Below, in pieces: positions 38,618 through 48,529 of a DNA stretch of 51,353 nt. Both the position numbers and the translations under genes were made by a program. This DNA is from Variovorax sp. E3 (lineage in GTDB: Bacteria > Pseudomonadota > Gammaproteobacteria > Burkholderiales > Burkholderiaceae_C): the NCBI RefSeq assembly GCF_016082275.1, contig NZ_MOWM01000041.1:1-51353 (forward strand), read 5' to 3'. Under the pieces are notes generated by a model that was not told where the DNA came from, ran no database searches, and was given only the letters and a program-made list of their open reading frames with translations. Numbering within the stretch: the stretch's first letter is position 1; each line of letters begins with the position of its first letter.

Positions 38618-40306
38618 TCACACGAGCGCCACGATCAGCGGCCCGAGCAGCGTGAGGAACACGTTGGCCAGCGCGTAGGTGATGGCGAAGGGCACGGTGG
38701 GAATCGAGTTCTCGGCCTTGTCGAGCACTTCGCCGAACGCGGGGTTGGCGCTGCGCGAACCGCTCAGCGCACCGGCGAAGACGGCCGTGTTGTCGTAGCG
38801 CAGCACGTAGCGGCCGAACAGCATGGTGAGCAGCATCGGCACGATGGTCACGACCACGCCCACGCCGAAGATCGTCAGGCCCAGTTGCTTGATCGTCTCC
38901 ACCGCCTGCAGGCCCGAAGACAGGCCCACCACCACCACGAAGCCGGCCAGGCCCAGGTCTTTCAGCAGCTGCACCGCGCTCGGCGGCAGCGCGCCGAAGG
39001 TCTGGCGCTTGGCGCGGTACCAGCCGAACAGCAGGCCCGACAGCAGCGCGCCGCCGCCGGCACCCAGCGTCAGCGGGATGTTGCCGACCTTCACGCTCAG
39101 CAGGCCCACCAGCAGCCCCACCACGAGGCCCGCGCCCAGGTACACGAAGTCGGTCTTCGCGCTCGGCACGATCACGTCGCCGACGATGGCGGCCACGCGC
39201 TTGACGTCTTGCTCGGCGCCGAAGATCGACACCAGGTCGCCGGCCTGCACCACGGTGTCGGGCCGCATCGGCAGCACCTTGCCCATGCGGCTGAGCTGCA
39301 CCACGAAGATGCCGTGGCGCACGCCGCCGGCGGTGCCCTTGCGGATCTCGTCGACGGTCTTGCCGTCGAATTGCTTGTTGGTCAGCACGATCTCGCGCTT
39401 TTGCATGGTGAGCTCCATGCCGTCGACCGCGTAGACCTCCTTGCCCAGCAGCGGCGCGCTGGCCACCACCGCGTCGCGCCGGCCGACGGCCAGCACGATG
39501 TCGCCCTGGCGCAGCACCAGCTCGGGGCTCACCTCGACGAACTTGCCGTCGCGCTTCACGCGCTCGATGGTGATGGTGGTCGCCGGGTTGGCGTTCTCGA
39601 TGTCGGCCACCGTGCGCTTGGGGTCGCCCGTCAGCTCGTAGATGCGGCCGACCAGCGAGGGCGCCGCTTCTTGCTGGTCGGGGCCCAGCACCTTCACGCC
39701 GGCCTGCATGGCGGTCTCGGCTGCGATGGCGTCGTCGCGAATCGTGCGGCCCATGAGCTTGGGCAGGATGTTGACGCACACGATGATCGCGCCGAACGAG
39801 CCGAACACATAAGTCACCGCATAGCCGATGGCCACGTTGCCCTGCAGCCGCGCCGTCTCGGCCGCGGCGAGCCCGAGCTTGCCGATGGCATCGCCCGCCG
39901 TGCCGATGATGGCCGACTGCGTGAGCCCGCCCGCCGCCACGCCCGCCGCCAGCCCCTTGTCGAGCCCGAACAGCTTGGCCATGACCACCACCGTTGCAAG
40001 GCCGGTGGCCGCCATCACCGCGGCCAGGATGATCTCCTTGATCGACTGCTTGCCCAGCGAGCTGAAGAACTGCGGCCCGCTCTCGAAACCCACCGCGTAG
40101 ATGAAGAGCGCGAACAGCACGGCCTTCACGCCGCCGTCCACCTGCACGCCGACCTGGCTGACCAGCACGGCCACCAGCAGTGAGCCGGCCACGCCGCCCA
40201 GCTGGAACTTGCCGAACTTGATCTTGCCTATCCAGTAGCCGACCGCCAGCGACAGAAAGAGCGCCATCTCGGGCGATTTCTTGAAGAGTTCATGTAGCCA
40301 TTCCAT
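38618..40306 (-). CDS. aspT: Aspartate:alanine antiporter AspT (first paralogue, intact)
   Basis: A 562-residue AAEx-family membrane protein. It has an N-terminal bundle of hydrophobic segments, a central hydrophilic region of about 180 residues with two TrkA-C domains, and a C-terminal bundle. Features are GGLTQSAIIGTAGDAIGKLGL near residues 120-140 and GGGALLSGLLFGWYRAK near 420-436. The TrkA-C parts are around VLRQGDIVLAVGRRDAV and MRPDTVVQAGDLVSIFG. It exchanges external aspartate for internal alanine. It lies 58 bases upstream of aspD on the same strand. Confidence 0.9.
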   Translation of the reverse strand: MEWLHELFKKSPEMALFLSLAVGYWIGKIKFGKFQLGGVAGSLLVAVLVSQVGVQVDGGVKAVLFALFIYAVGFESGPQFFSSLGKQSIKEIILAAVMAATGLATVVVMAKLFGLDKGLAAGVAAGGLTQSAIIGTAGDAIGKLGLAAAETARLQGNVAIGYAVTYVFGSFGAIIVCVNILPKLMGRTIRDDAIAAETAMQAGVKVLGPDQQEAAPSLVGRIYELTGDPKRTVADIENANPATTITIERVKRDGKFVEVSPELVLRQGDIVLAVGRRDAVVASAPLLGKEVYAVDGMELTMQKREIVLTNKQFDGKTVDEIRKGTAGGVRHGIFVVQLSRMGKVLPMRPDTVVQAGDLVSIFGAEQDVKRVAAIVGDVIVPSAKTDFVYLGAGLVVGLLVGLLSVKVGNIPLTLGAGGGALLSGLLFGWYRAKRQTFGALPPSAVQLLKDLGLAGFVVVVGLSSGLQAVETIKQLGLTIFGVGVVVTIVPMLLTMLFGRYVLRYDNTAVFAGALSGSRSANPAFGEVLDKAENSIPTVPFAITYALANVFLTLLGPLIVALV

Positions 40307-40344
40307 GGGTCAACGTCCTTTCGGTTTCTCGAAGCAATCCAGAT

Positions 40345-42032
40345 TCATTTCGCGGCGTGCGCCACCAGCCCGGCCAGGGCCACGATGAGCGGGCCCATCA
40401 AGGGCAGCACCACGTTCGAAATCGCATAAGTGATCGTGTAGCCCAGCAGCGGCGTGGCATTGCCCGCCGCGTTCTGCACCGCGCTGAGCGCGGGCGTGCT
40501 GCACTGCTGCCCGGCAATGGCGCCGAGCAGCACGGGCGCCTCCAGCTTCAGCAGCCGGTGGCCCACGAACAGCGAGATGCTGGCCGGCACCACCGCGATG
40601 GCCACGCCCACCAGCGGCAGCGCAATGCCGAACTTCTGGATGAGCGCCAGCGCCTGCGGCCCCGAGGCCAGCCCGACGCACGCGATGAAGGTGGCCAGGC
40701 CCAGGTCCTTCATGAGCGCCAGGCTTCGGGCGGCACGCTCAGCCGGTGCGGGTTCTTCGACTGGTACCAGCCGAAGGCCAGCCCCGTGAGCAGCGCGCCG
40801 CCGCCCGTGCCGAGCGAGAACGGAATGCCGCCGATCTTTGCGCTGAAGCCGCCGATGAACACGCCCAGCAGGATGCCCATGGCCGCGTAGCTGATGTTGC
40901 TGTGCGTCGATTCGACGACGCGGTCGCCGATCAGCGGCAGCGCGCGCGACACATCGATCACCGGCCCGTAGAGCTTGAGCACGTCGCCGCGTTGCAGCTT
41001 CACGTCGTGCAGCAGCGGCATGGCGTTGCCGTCGCGCGCCAGGCCGACGATCTGCACGCCGGCCGGCAGCGGCGCGCCCAGCTCGTGCAGTTCGCGGTCG
41101 AACCATTCGCGCCGGTTGACCACCACTTCGGTGGTCTCGACCACGGCGTCGAAGGCCGTGGTGTTGGCGAACTCGCGGCCCAGCAGCTCGGCCACGTTCA
41201 CCAGCACGCTGCGCTTGCCGATGGCCAGCACCTGGTCGAAGGCCTGCAGCCGCAAGGTGGGCTCCACCTTCAGGCTCTGCCCGCGCCGCATCACGCGCTC
41301 GATGCTGGCGTGTCCGCCGAACATGGCCGTGAGCTCGCCGACGCTGCGGCCCCGGCCCACCGTGACGAGGAACACGCGGCCGACCATCTCGGGCACGGCG
41401 CTGGCCGACTCGGTGTCGTCACCGCCGCCGCCCATCGTCTTCCAGAGCTTGTCGGCTTCGGCGCGCAGGTCAACGCGCAGCAGCAGCGGAAAGATCTGGC
41501 TCGTGGCGACCACGATCGCGATCAGCCCGAACACGTAGGTGATGGAGTAGGCCGTGACCACGTTGGCCTGCAGCTGCTGGATGTCCGCCAGGGGCAGGGC
41601 GAGCTTGGAGATCGCGTCGGTGGCCGTGCCCACCACGGCCGACTCGGTGGCCGCGCCGGCCATCAGGCCCGCGGCGGTGCCCTGGTCGAGCGAGAGAAAA
41701 AGGGTGGCCGCCAGCACCAGCGCGAGCACCACGACCACCTCGACGAGGCACAGCAGCCCGAGCCGCAGGCCCTTGGCATCGAGGTTGGCAAAGAACTGCG
41801 GCCCGCCCGCATAGCCGAGCGCGAAGATGAACAGCATGAAGAACACGTTCTTCACGCTGTCGTCGAGCTTGATGCCGAGTTGGCCGACGACCAGCGCGGC
41901 GATCAGCGTGCCGCAGATGCCGCCGAGCTGGATGGGGCCGAAGCGGATCTGGCCGACGGCATAACCGATGGAGAGCACGAGGAAGAGCGCGATTTCGGGT
42001 TGGGTTCTCAGGATTCCGATCAAGCCATCCAT
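40345..42032 (-). CDS. aspT: Aspartate:alanine antiporter AspT (second paralogue, apparent frameshift)
   Basis: A predicted 562-residue paralogue of the downstream antiporter if one base is restored near 40719-40724 (the join should read VPPEALALMKDLGLATF). The layout is the same: N-terminal bundle with GAATESAVVGTATDAISKLAL, central TrkA-C region with QAFDQVLAIGKRSVLV and KLQRGDVLKLYG, then GGGALLTGLAFGWYQSK and a C-terminal bundle. It is identical in length to the other AspT but clearly diverged. It starts the aspT-aspT-aspD block, 38 bases before the next gene. Confidence 0.87.
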
Positions 42033-42121
42033 CGCTGGGGGTTCCTCTTGTTTGTTTGTTATTTACGCGTTCACGATAAATCAATAATGGCAAGCAATTG
42101 TGAAAAAATACGGTTTCTGTT

Positions 42122-42373
42122 GTGGCTTGTGGAGGGGCTGAGCACCATTGGCCTACTTTTCAGGCCAATTGCTTTGCGCACCTGGAAAGCGCCGGCGCGG
42201 CCATTGAAAAATACGAAATCCATTTGACGGAAGAGTCCGGTAATTACCACTTTTCCATCACTGCGATCAATAAGCCGAAAGGATTGAGAGCTGCCTCGCC
42301 GGACCTTCCTGAATTCACATTGGCAATTGAAAAAGCCACCGGCCGGATCCTCGACAAGTTCTTCGCACGCTGA
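42122..42373 (+). CDS. Small hypothetical protein
   Basis: An 83-residue frame starting at GTG 42122, in a locally AT-richer stretch between the aspT and frc units. The conserved-looking part is YEIHLTEESGNYHFSITAIN and then PEFTLAIEKATGRILDKFF, which has the shape of an NTF2- or PepSY-like beta-sheet domain with a final helix. The start is weak: no ribosome site fits well, and another frame (MASNCEKIRFLLWL, from 42088) leads into it, so a missing base could join the two. Function unknown. Confidence 0.4.
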   Translation: MACGGAEHHWPTFQANCFAHLESAGAAIEKYEIHLTEESGNYHFSITAINKPKGLRAASPDLPEFTLAIEKATGRILDKFFAR

Positions 42374-42539
42374 TGCGCCCGCCGCCCCGGACCTCCGGGT
42401 TTTCGATAACTAAAGGTACTTGATTTAGTCGGCTCGCTGAAACATAGTTGCGTCGCGTCCGGAGCCCGGCCCGATCCCTCGGGTGTGCTTCCGGTTCAAC
42501 AAAGACACAGGCGCCCCCGCCTGCCTAGGAGACACATCC

Positions 42540-43547
42540 ATGTTCCGTTCGTCGCGTTCCATCCTGGCCCTGGCCGCCATGTCGCTGGCTGCATCGGCTG
42601 CCTTCGCCGCCGACCCGCAGCCCGTCATCGGCCTGGTCACCAAGACCGAAACCAACCCCTTCTTCGTCAAGATGAAGGAAGGCGCGCAGGAAGAGGCCAA
42701 GAAGCTCGGCGCCAAGCTGCTGTCCGGCGCGGGCAAGGCCGACGGCGACAACGCGGGTCAGATCACGGCCATGGAAAACATGATCGCGGCCGGCGCCAAG
42801 ACCATCCTCATCACGCCCAGCGATGCCAAGGCCATCGTGCCGGCCATCAAGAAGGCGCGCGACAAGGGCGTGATGGTGATCGCGCTCGACAGCCCGGCCG
42901 ATCCGCCGGACGCGACCGACGCGCTCTTCGCCACCAACAACTACACGGCCGGCGTGCTGATCGGCGAATACGCCAAGGCCGCGATGGCCGGCAAGACGCC
43001 CAAGATCGTCGCGCTCGACCTGCTGCCGGGCCACCCCGTGGGCGCGCAGCGCCACAACGGCTTCATGAAGGGCTTCGGCCTTGCGGCCAACGACGCCAAG
43101 TCGAACGAGTTGTCGAAGGCGCCCGAAATCGTGTGCATGGCCGACAGCTTCGGCGACCAGGCCAAGGCGCAGACCGTGATGGAAAACTGCCTGCAGAAGG
43201 CGCCCGAAGTGAACCTGGTCTACACCATCAACGAGCCCGCCGCGGCCGGTGCCTACACCGCCCTCAAGCGCGCGGGCAAGGAGAAGGGCGTGATGATCGT
43301 GTCGGTCGACGGCGGCTGCCAGGGCATCAAGGACACCAATGCCGGCATCATTGCCGCGACCTCGCAGCAGTACCCGCTGAAGATGGCTGCCATGGGCGTG
43401 GCCGCGGGCGTGGAGTTCGCCAAGACCGGCAAGAAGGCCTCGGGCTATGTCGACACCGGCGTGACGCTGATTGCCGGCAAGAGCGTGGCGGGCGTCGACA
43501 GCAAGGACACCAAGACCGGCGCCGAGCTGTGCTGGGGCAAGAAGTAA
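42540..43547 (+). CDS. frcB: Sugar ABC transporter periplasmic binding protein, FrcB-like
   Basis: A 335-residue exported protein. The signal peptide is MFRSSRSILALAAMSLAASA with cleavage near AFAAD. The mature start VIGLVTKTETNPFFVKMKEG, the stretch ILITPSDAKAIVPAIKKARD, the motif YTINEPAAAGAYTALK, and the end GVDSKDTKTGAELCWGKK are very close to rhizobial FrcB. This suggests fructose (or a ribose/mannose-like sugar) as ligand. AGGAG sits about 9 bases before the ATG. It heads the frcBCA-ROK operon. Confidence 0.87.
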   Translation: MFRSSRSILALAAMSLAASAAFAADPQPVIGLVTKTETNPFFVKMKEGAQEEAKKLGAKLLSGAGKADGDNAGQITAMENMIAAGAKTILITPSDAKAIVPAIKKARDKGVMVIALDSPADPPDATDALFATNNYTAGVLIGEYAKAAMAGKTPKIVALDLLPGHPVGAQRHNGFMKGFGLAANDAKSNELSKAPEIVCMADSFGDQAKAQTVMENCLQKAPEVNLVYTINEPAAAGAYTALKRAGKEKGVMIVSVDGGCQGIKDTNAGIIAATSQQYPLKMAAMGVAAGVEFAKTGKKASGYVDTGVTLIAGKSVAGVDSKDTKTGAELCWGKK

Positions 43548-43594
43548 ACCAACCGCCCCTGGACATACCTCGATAAACAGCAGGGAGTACTTCG

Positions 43595-44553
43595 ATGGCG
43601 AAATCCGCAACGCACCACATCCCGTGGGGCGCCCTGGGGCCGTGGCTGGCCCTGCTTGGCGCGTGCATCTTCTTTGCGACCCAGTCGGACCGGTTCCTGA
43701 CCGGCGGCAACCTCTCGCTGATTCTTCAGCAGGTGATGGTGGTCGGCGTGATCGCCATCGGCCAGACGCTGATCATTCTCACGGCGGGCATCGACCTGTC
43801 GTGCGGCATGGTGATGGCGCTGGGCGGCATCATCATGAGCAAGTTCGCCACCGAGCTGGGCATGCCGGCGCCGCTGGCCATCTTGTGCGGCATCGGCGTG
43901 ACCACGCTGTTCGGGCTGCTCAACGGGCTGCTGGTCACGCGCATCAAGCTGCCGCCTTTCATCGTGACGCTGGGCACGCTGAACATCGCCTTCGCGATCA
44001 CGCAGCTGTATTCGTCGTCGCAGACCATCACCGACCTGCCCGGCGGCCTCACGGGCCTGGGCACCACCTTCAACATCGGCAGCGCGAGGTGGCGTGGGGC
44101 TCGGTGCTGATGGTGGCGCTCTACGGGCTGGCGTGGTTCGTGCTGCGCGAGACGGGCGCGGGGCGCCACATCTACGCGGTGGGCAACAACGCCGAGGCCA
44201 CGCGGCTGGTCGGCATTCCGACGCAGCGCGTGCTGCTGGGCGTGTACGTGGCGGCGGGCGTGCTGTACGGCATTGCGTCGCTGCTGTCGGTGGCGCGCAC
44301 CGGCGTGGGGGACCCGAATGCGGGGCAGACCGAAAACCTCGACGCCATCACGGCCGTGGTGCTCGGCGGCACCAGCCTGTTTGGCGGGCGCGGCATCGTG
44401 CTGGGTTCGCTGATCGGCGTGCTCATCGTGGGCGTGTTCCGCAACGGGCTCACGCTGATGGGCGTGTCGTCGATCTACCAGGTGCTGGTGACGGGCGTGC
44501 TCGTGATTCTTGCCGTGGCCGCCGACCAACTTTCGCGCCGGGGAGCTCGCTGA
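43595..44553 (+). CDS. frcC: Sugar ABC transporter permease, FrcC-like (apparent frameshift)
   Basis: A predicted 319-residue RbsC/FrcC-type permease if one base is restored near 44083-44088 (the join should read FNIGSAEVAWGSVLM). Conserved parts are IGQTLIILTAGIDLSCGMVM in the N-terminal half and AVGNNAEATRLVGI and LDAITAVVLGGTSLFGGRG in the C-terminal half, the latter being the family's EAA-like coupling region. About eight to nine membrane helices are visible. The stop overlaps the ATPase start by one base (TGATG). Confidence 0.88.
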
Positions 44554-45353
44554 TGACCACCGCTGCCAACCCCGGAAAAATCGTGATGCAAGCCAAGGGC
44601 CTGGTCAAGCGCTACGGCCAGGTGACGGCGCTCGACGGTGTCGACTTCGAGCTGCGCGAGGGAGAAATCCTCGCGGTGATCGGCGACAACGGCGCGGGCA
44701 AGTCGTCGCTCATCAAGGCGCTGTCGGGCGCTGTGGTGCCCGACCAGGGCGAGATCCTGCTCGACGGCAAGCCGGTGCACTTTCGCAACCCGCTGGACGC
44801 GCGCCGCGCGGGCATCGAGACGGTGTATCAAGACCTCGCGGTGGCCCCGGCCATGACCATCTACGAAAACCTTTTTCTCGGCCGCGAGTTGCGCCGCCCC
44901 GGCTTCCTGGGCAACGTGCTGCGCATGCTCGACAAGAAAAAGATGCTGAGCGAAAGCGCCGCGCGCATGGCCGACCTGAAGGTCGGCATCCAGTCGATGA
45001 CGCAGGCCGTCGAAACGCTCTCGGGCGGCCAGCGCCAGTGCGTGGCCGTGGCGCGCAGCGCGGCCTTCGCGCGGCACGTGGTCATCATGGACGAGCCCAC
45101 CGCCGCGCTCGGCGTGAAGGAGGGCAACATGGTGCTGGAGCTGATCCGCCGCGTGCGCGACCGCGGCCTGCCCGTGGTGCTCATCAGCCACAACATGCCG
45201 CACGTGTTCGAGGTGGCCGACCGCATCCACGTGGCGCGCCTGGGTCGGCGCGCGGCCGTGCTCGATCCGAAGAAGATCAGCATGAGCGACACGGTCGCGG
45301 TGATGACCGGCGCCATGACCGCCGACCAGTTGCCCGCGGAGGCGCATGCCTGA
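44553..45353 (+). CDS. frcA: Sugar ABC transporter ATP-binding protein, FrcA-like
   Basis: A 266-residue single-domain ATPase. Walker A GDNGAGKSS is at about 45-53, the Q-loop region ETVYQDLAVAPAMTIYENLF follows, the signature LSGGQRQCVAVARS is near 156, and Walker B VVIMDEPTAALG is near 176. Single NBDs of this length with the PAMTIYENLFLGREL stretch are typical of FrcA, in contrast to the fused RbsA. It overlaps the ROK gene by 8 bases. Confidence 0.92.
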   Translation: MTTAANPGKIVMQAKGLVKRYGQVTALDGVDFELREGEILAVIGDNGAGKSSLIKALSGAVVPDQGEILLDGKPVHFRNPLDARRAGIETVYQDLAVAPAMTIYENLFLGRELRRPGFLGNVLRMLDKKKMLSESAARMADLKVGIQSMTQAVETLSGGQRQCVAVARSAAFARHVVIMDEPTAALGVKEGNMVLELIRRVRDRGLPVVLISHNMPHVFEVADRIHVARLGRRAAVLDPKKISMSDTVAVMTGAMTADQLPAEAHA

Positions 45354-46592
45354 TGCGGACACCGCCGCGCGCACGCCCGACCTGCTGCGGCCTCGCGGCT
45401 CCAACCAGGTCGGCATGCGCCAGTTCAACGAACGCACGGTGCTGCAGGCGCTGCGCGTTCACACCAGCCTGCCCAAGGCCGACCTCGCGCGGCTGACCGG
45501 GCTCAGCGCGCAGACCATCGGCCTGATCACCGCGCGGCTCGAGGAAGACGGGCTCATCGTCAAGCAGAGCCGCGTGCGCGGGCGCATCGGGCAGCCGTCG
45601 GTGCCGCTGGCGCTGAACCCCGACGGGGCCTTTGCCATCGGCATCAAGGTCGGGCGGCGCGGCGCCGAGTGGCTCTTGATCGACTTCACCGCGCAGGTGC
45701 GCGAGCGGCATGCGATCAGCTACGACTTCCCCGATGCCGACGCGCTGCTGCCCGCCATTGCCAAGCACATCCACAGGCTGCGCGACGGGCTGGGCCCGAT
45801 CGCGGCGCGCAACGTGGGCGCCGGCCTGGCCGCGCCGTTCCAGCTCGGCGGCTGGCATCGCACGCTGGGGTTGTCGAAGGCACAGGCCGATCGCTGGAAC
45901 CAGATGGACCTGCTGGCCGAGGTGCGCGCGCGCACCGACGTGCCCGTGAGCTTTGCGCGCGACACGGTGGCCGCCTGCGTGGCCGAGCTGGTCGGCGGGC
46001 GGGGGCACGACCTCAAGAGCTTTCTCTACATCTTCGTCGACACCTTCGTGGGCGGCGGGCTGGTCATCAACTCGCACCTGCACGCGGCGCGCACGGCAAC
46101 GCGGGTGCGCTGGCTTCGCTGCCGACGCAGCCGCTGAAGGCCGGGCAGCGCGGGCAGGGCGGCCAAGGTGACGGTGCGCCGCCGCAGGTGGTTGCCGAGG
46201 CCTCGCTGTGGGAGCTGGAGCAGCGCCTGCAGAGCCAGGGGCTGGACGCGACCGCGGCTTATGACGACCGCGCGCTGCAGCCGCCGTTTGCCGCCGCGAC
46301 GCAGGCCTGGCTGCATGGCGCGTCGCTGGCGCTGGCGCACGCCATCGTGAGCAGCACGGCCGTGCTCGACCTGTCCGACGTGGTGATGGACGGCTCCATG
46401 TCACGCGCGCTGCTGCAGGCGTTGCTCGAGCAGACCCGCACCGCGATGGCGCTGTGCAACTGGGAGGGCCTGTGGCCGCCGCAACTGCACGGCGGCAGGG
46501 TCGGGGCACAGGCCTGCGCGCTGGGCGGTGCGATGCTGCCGCTGCACGCGAACTTCGCGCCTGACCACGACGTGTTCCTGAAGGCGGCCTGA
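45346..46592 (+). CDS. ROK-family transcriptional regulator with N-terminal HTH (apparent frameshift)
   Basis: A predicted 415-residue NagC/XylR-type regulator if one base is restored near 46084-46091 (the join should read LHAGAHGNAGALASLP). The winged helix at about residues 25-75 reads VLQALRVHTSLPKADLARLT and LSAQTIGLITARLEEDGLI. The sugar-kinase-like part includes GVGLAAPF-like NVGAGLAAPFQ, and FVDTFVGGGLVI. The ROK zinc cysteines are not obvious, so it probably only senses sugar. Overlap with frcA and position at the end of the operon point to local control of sugar uptake. Confidence 0.86.
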
Positions 46593-46601
46593 GCCGCTCG
46601 C

Positions 46602-47045
46602 TCACAGGCTCGCGGTCGCGTGCAGGTCGCGCGGCAGCCGCAGCGTGCTGGCGCTGGCGCCGTCGGGGCAGGGCCCGTCGGAATAGGCGGCGCCGCCCTC
46701 GGGCGTGATGCACTTGTGCACCTCGACGAAGCTGGAGTCGGACCTGGGCCTGGCCTTGGCGGGCGGCTGCGCGGAGGCCCGAGCCGGGCTTTGGATGGCT
46801 GCACTCGCCAGCGGCGCCTGATGGAGCGTCGGCAGGGCCGGTTCCACGAACGAGCGCGTCGCCGCGTGCGTCAAGGTCGATGCACGCGCCGCGCTCTCGT
46901 GCACCAGGTCTTTCAAGGTCACGTAGAACAGGGACATCGCCACCAGCGCCACTGCCAGGCAAGGCGCCCAGTACCGCTTCGAGCCGGCATCGGGCGGGGT
47001 GGTCCGCGCTGGCCGGAGTCGTTCGATCGTGTGTGCGTGGCCCAT
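46602..47045 (-). CDS. Membrane-anchored protein with a DUF4124-like C-terminal domain
   Basis: A 147-residue protein starting at 47045 after GGAG. One membrane helix (WAPCLAVALVAMSLFYVTL) is followed by a long Ala/Pro-rich periplasmic linker and a short domain VHKCITPEGGAAYSDGPCPDG, with the paired cysteines and YSD of the DUF4124 family. DUF4124 proteins are common in betaproteobacteria, have no assigned function, and often carry such linkers. It converges on the ROK gene with 9 bases between. Confidence 0.72.
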   Translation of the reverse strand: MGHAHTIERLRPARTTPPDAGSKRYWAPCLAVALVAMSLFYVTLKDLVHESAARASTLTHAATRSFVEPALPTLHQAPLASAAIQSPARASAQPPAKARPRSDSSFVEVHKCITPEGGAAYSDGPCPDGASASTLRLPRDLHATASL

Positions 47046-47218
47046 GGCTGAAGCTCCTTGTGCGTGTTGAGCCGATCTGAACGACGGGCGTCGCGCACCG
47101 CTGTAGGCCTGCGCCATGCGCCGCTACGGAATTCGTCCCGAAAACGTCGCGGACAAAGGCGTACCCAGGGCGCCGCGAGTCCCGATAATGCGATCCCCTT
47201 GTTCGGAGCCTGGAACCC

Positions 47219-47869
47219 ATGAGTGCCGCCGATTTCCTTTTTGCGCCCGAGGTGCAAAAGATCCTGAAGGTCGCCTACGCGGCGCCCGACCAGCAGTTTT
47301 CTTCCAGCGAGCTGGCCCAGCGCTCAAAAATGGAGCCTGACGATGTGGCGCGCACGTTGGCGCATCTGGTCGGCAGCGGCATCCTGAAGCAGCACAAGCC
47401 GAAGGCGGACGAAGCCGAGACCGTCTCGGTCGACCGCGCGTTCGTCTTTCACGACGAACTGCGCAGCATCGCGCTGAAGTCGTTCGCCGCCGCCGAACCG
47501 GTGCGCTCGATGCTGCGCAGCAAGTTCAAGGATTCGGTGGTGCGCGCGTTCATCCTGCAAGAGGACAAGGACGGCACGCTGGAGCTGCTGGTGGTGCACG
47601 GCCAGTTGATGCCCGATGAAGCGGCCATGACGGCGGCGTGCCAGAAGCTGTCGAAGACCATCCATCGGCATCTGAAGATGCATGTCATCTCGAACGCCAG
47701 GTTCAACAGCCTCGCGCCGCGCGATCCGCTCGCGCCGAAGCTGGCGGAGGGCCACGCCATCGAGATCATTTCGCTCGGGGATACGAAGGCTCGATTGCCC
47801 GCCGAGAGGGGCGGGTTCTTGCAGAGTGCGAAGAAGAAATTGGCGACGCTGGCGCGCTCGTCTGGGTGA
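47219..47869 (+). CDS. Winged-helix protein with an uncharacterised C-terminal domain
   Basis: A 216-residue protein starting at ATG 47219. The N-terminal 65 residues look like an ArsR/MarR-like winged helix (SSSELAQRSKMEPDDVARTL, LVGSGILKQHKP). The C-terminal part (KDSVVRAFILQEDKDGTLEL, ELLVVHGQLMPDE, KTIHRHLKMHVIS) has the alternating sheet and helix pattern of MNT-like nucleotidyltransferase domains fused to winged helices, but no GSxxxGxxxxxSDxD catalytic motif. It may thus be an inactive NTase-fold regulator. The evidence for that fold is weak and no ligand is known. Confidence 0.6.
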   Translation: MSAADFLFAPEVQKILKVAYAAPDQQFSSSELAQRSKMEPDDVARTLAHLVGSGILKQHKPKADEAETVSVDRAFVFHDELRSIALKSFAAAEPVRSMLRSKFKDSVVRAFILQEDKDGTLELLVVHGQLMPDEAAMTAACQKLSKTIHRHLKMHVISNARFNSLAPRDPLAPKLAEGHAIEIISLGDTKARLPAERGGFLQSAKKKLATLARSSG

Positions 47870-48070
47870 GGGCGGTTGTGCTTGGTGTTGTCGTTCAGGG
47901 CGCTGCTGTTCAGGGCGTGTGCGCAGGACACCGGGTGCCCCCTCCGCGAATGGCCCCCAGCCTGCAGCCTCCTGATTATTTCGCTGCGGGGAGCGTACAG
48001 CGCTGAGACTTGTCTGCGCTGGCGATACTTTGCCTGTGGCCCGTACAAACGAACGAACAGTGAGGCACGG

Positions 48071-48529
48071 ATGAGCGAACAGGTCTACAGCTACTTCGAC
48101 TACAACGGCGAAACGGACCTGCCGGAGGAAGGGGTCGCCGACTTCAGGGGCGTCCCGCACTACTTCTGGCTTCGCAAGGATCTGGACGCCCGTCGCGGGC
48201 TTTTCGACATCGTTCCCATTGATGATGCGCTGCTCCGTCGTGTTGTCGAATTCCAATCAATCTTTCATGCATGGGACGTGGACTACCACGCAGGCCGAGT
48301 GGCGCTTGAGACCCATCCAATGCGCCCCGGGATGAACGATAGGTTTGTCACCCTTCACCGCGAGATTTGTGACGCCGCGTTGGCGCTCCGTGAAAAGGCT
48401 TTCTCACAGACTGGAGTGTTTTCACTCGCGCCGTCGTGGGTGAAGCACAGCCGCCAATTCGAGGGGAGGCGGTGGCCAGTGCCAGGCCTGTATTCCTTCA
48501 TTCTCGAGGTAACTTGGGTCACTGCTTAG
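48071..48529 (+). CDS. Hypothetical protein
   Basis: A 152-residue soluble protein I do not recognise, starting at ATG 48071 (MSEQVYSYFDYNGETDLPEE). It is rich in aromatic residues (HYFWLRKDL, FQSIFHAWDVDYHAG), lacks a signal peptide, and ends LYSFILEVTWVTA. The base composition is somewhat lower in GC than the window's core. Small acidic-aromatic proteins of this kind occur among immunity proteins, but no toxin gene is adjacent, so I do not assign that role. Confidence 0.55.
   Translation: MSEQVYSYFDYNGETDLPEEGVADFRGVPHYFWLRKDLDARRGLFDIVPIDDALLRRVVEFQSIFHAWDVDYHAGRVALETHPMRPGMNDRFVTLHREICDAALALREKAFSQTGVFSLAPSWVKHSRQFEGRRWPVPGLYSFILEVTWVTA

Noticed and set aside
46602..48529. Toxin-immunity cassette
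   Set aside because: The small aromatic protein at 48071 recalls immunity proteins in general, but no toxin, secretion signal or repeat-rich partner is present.
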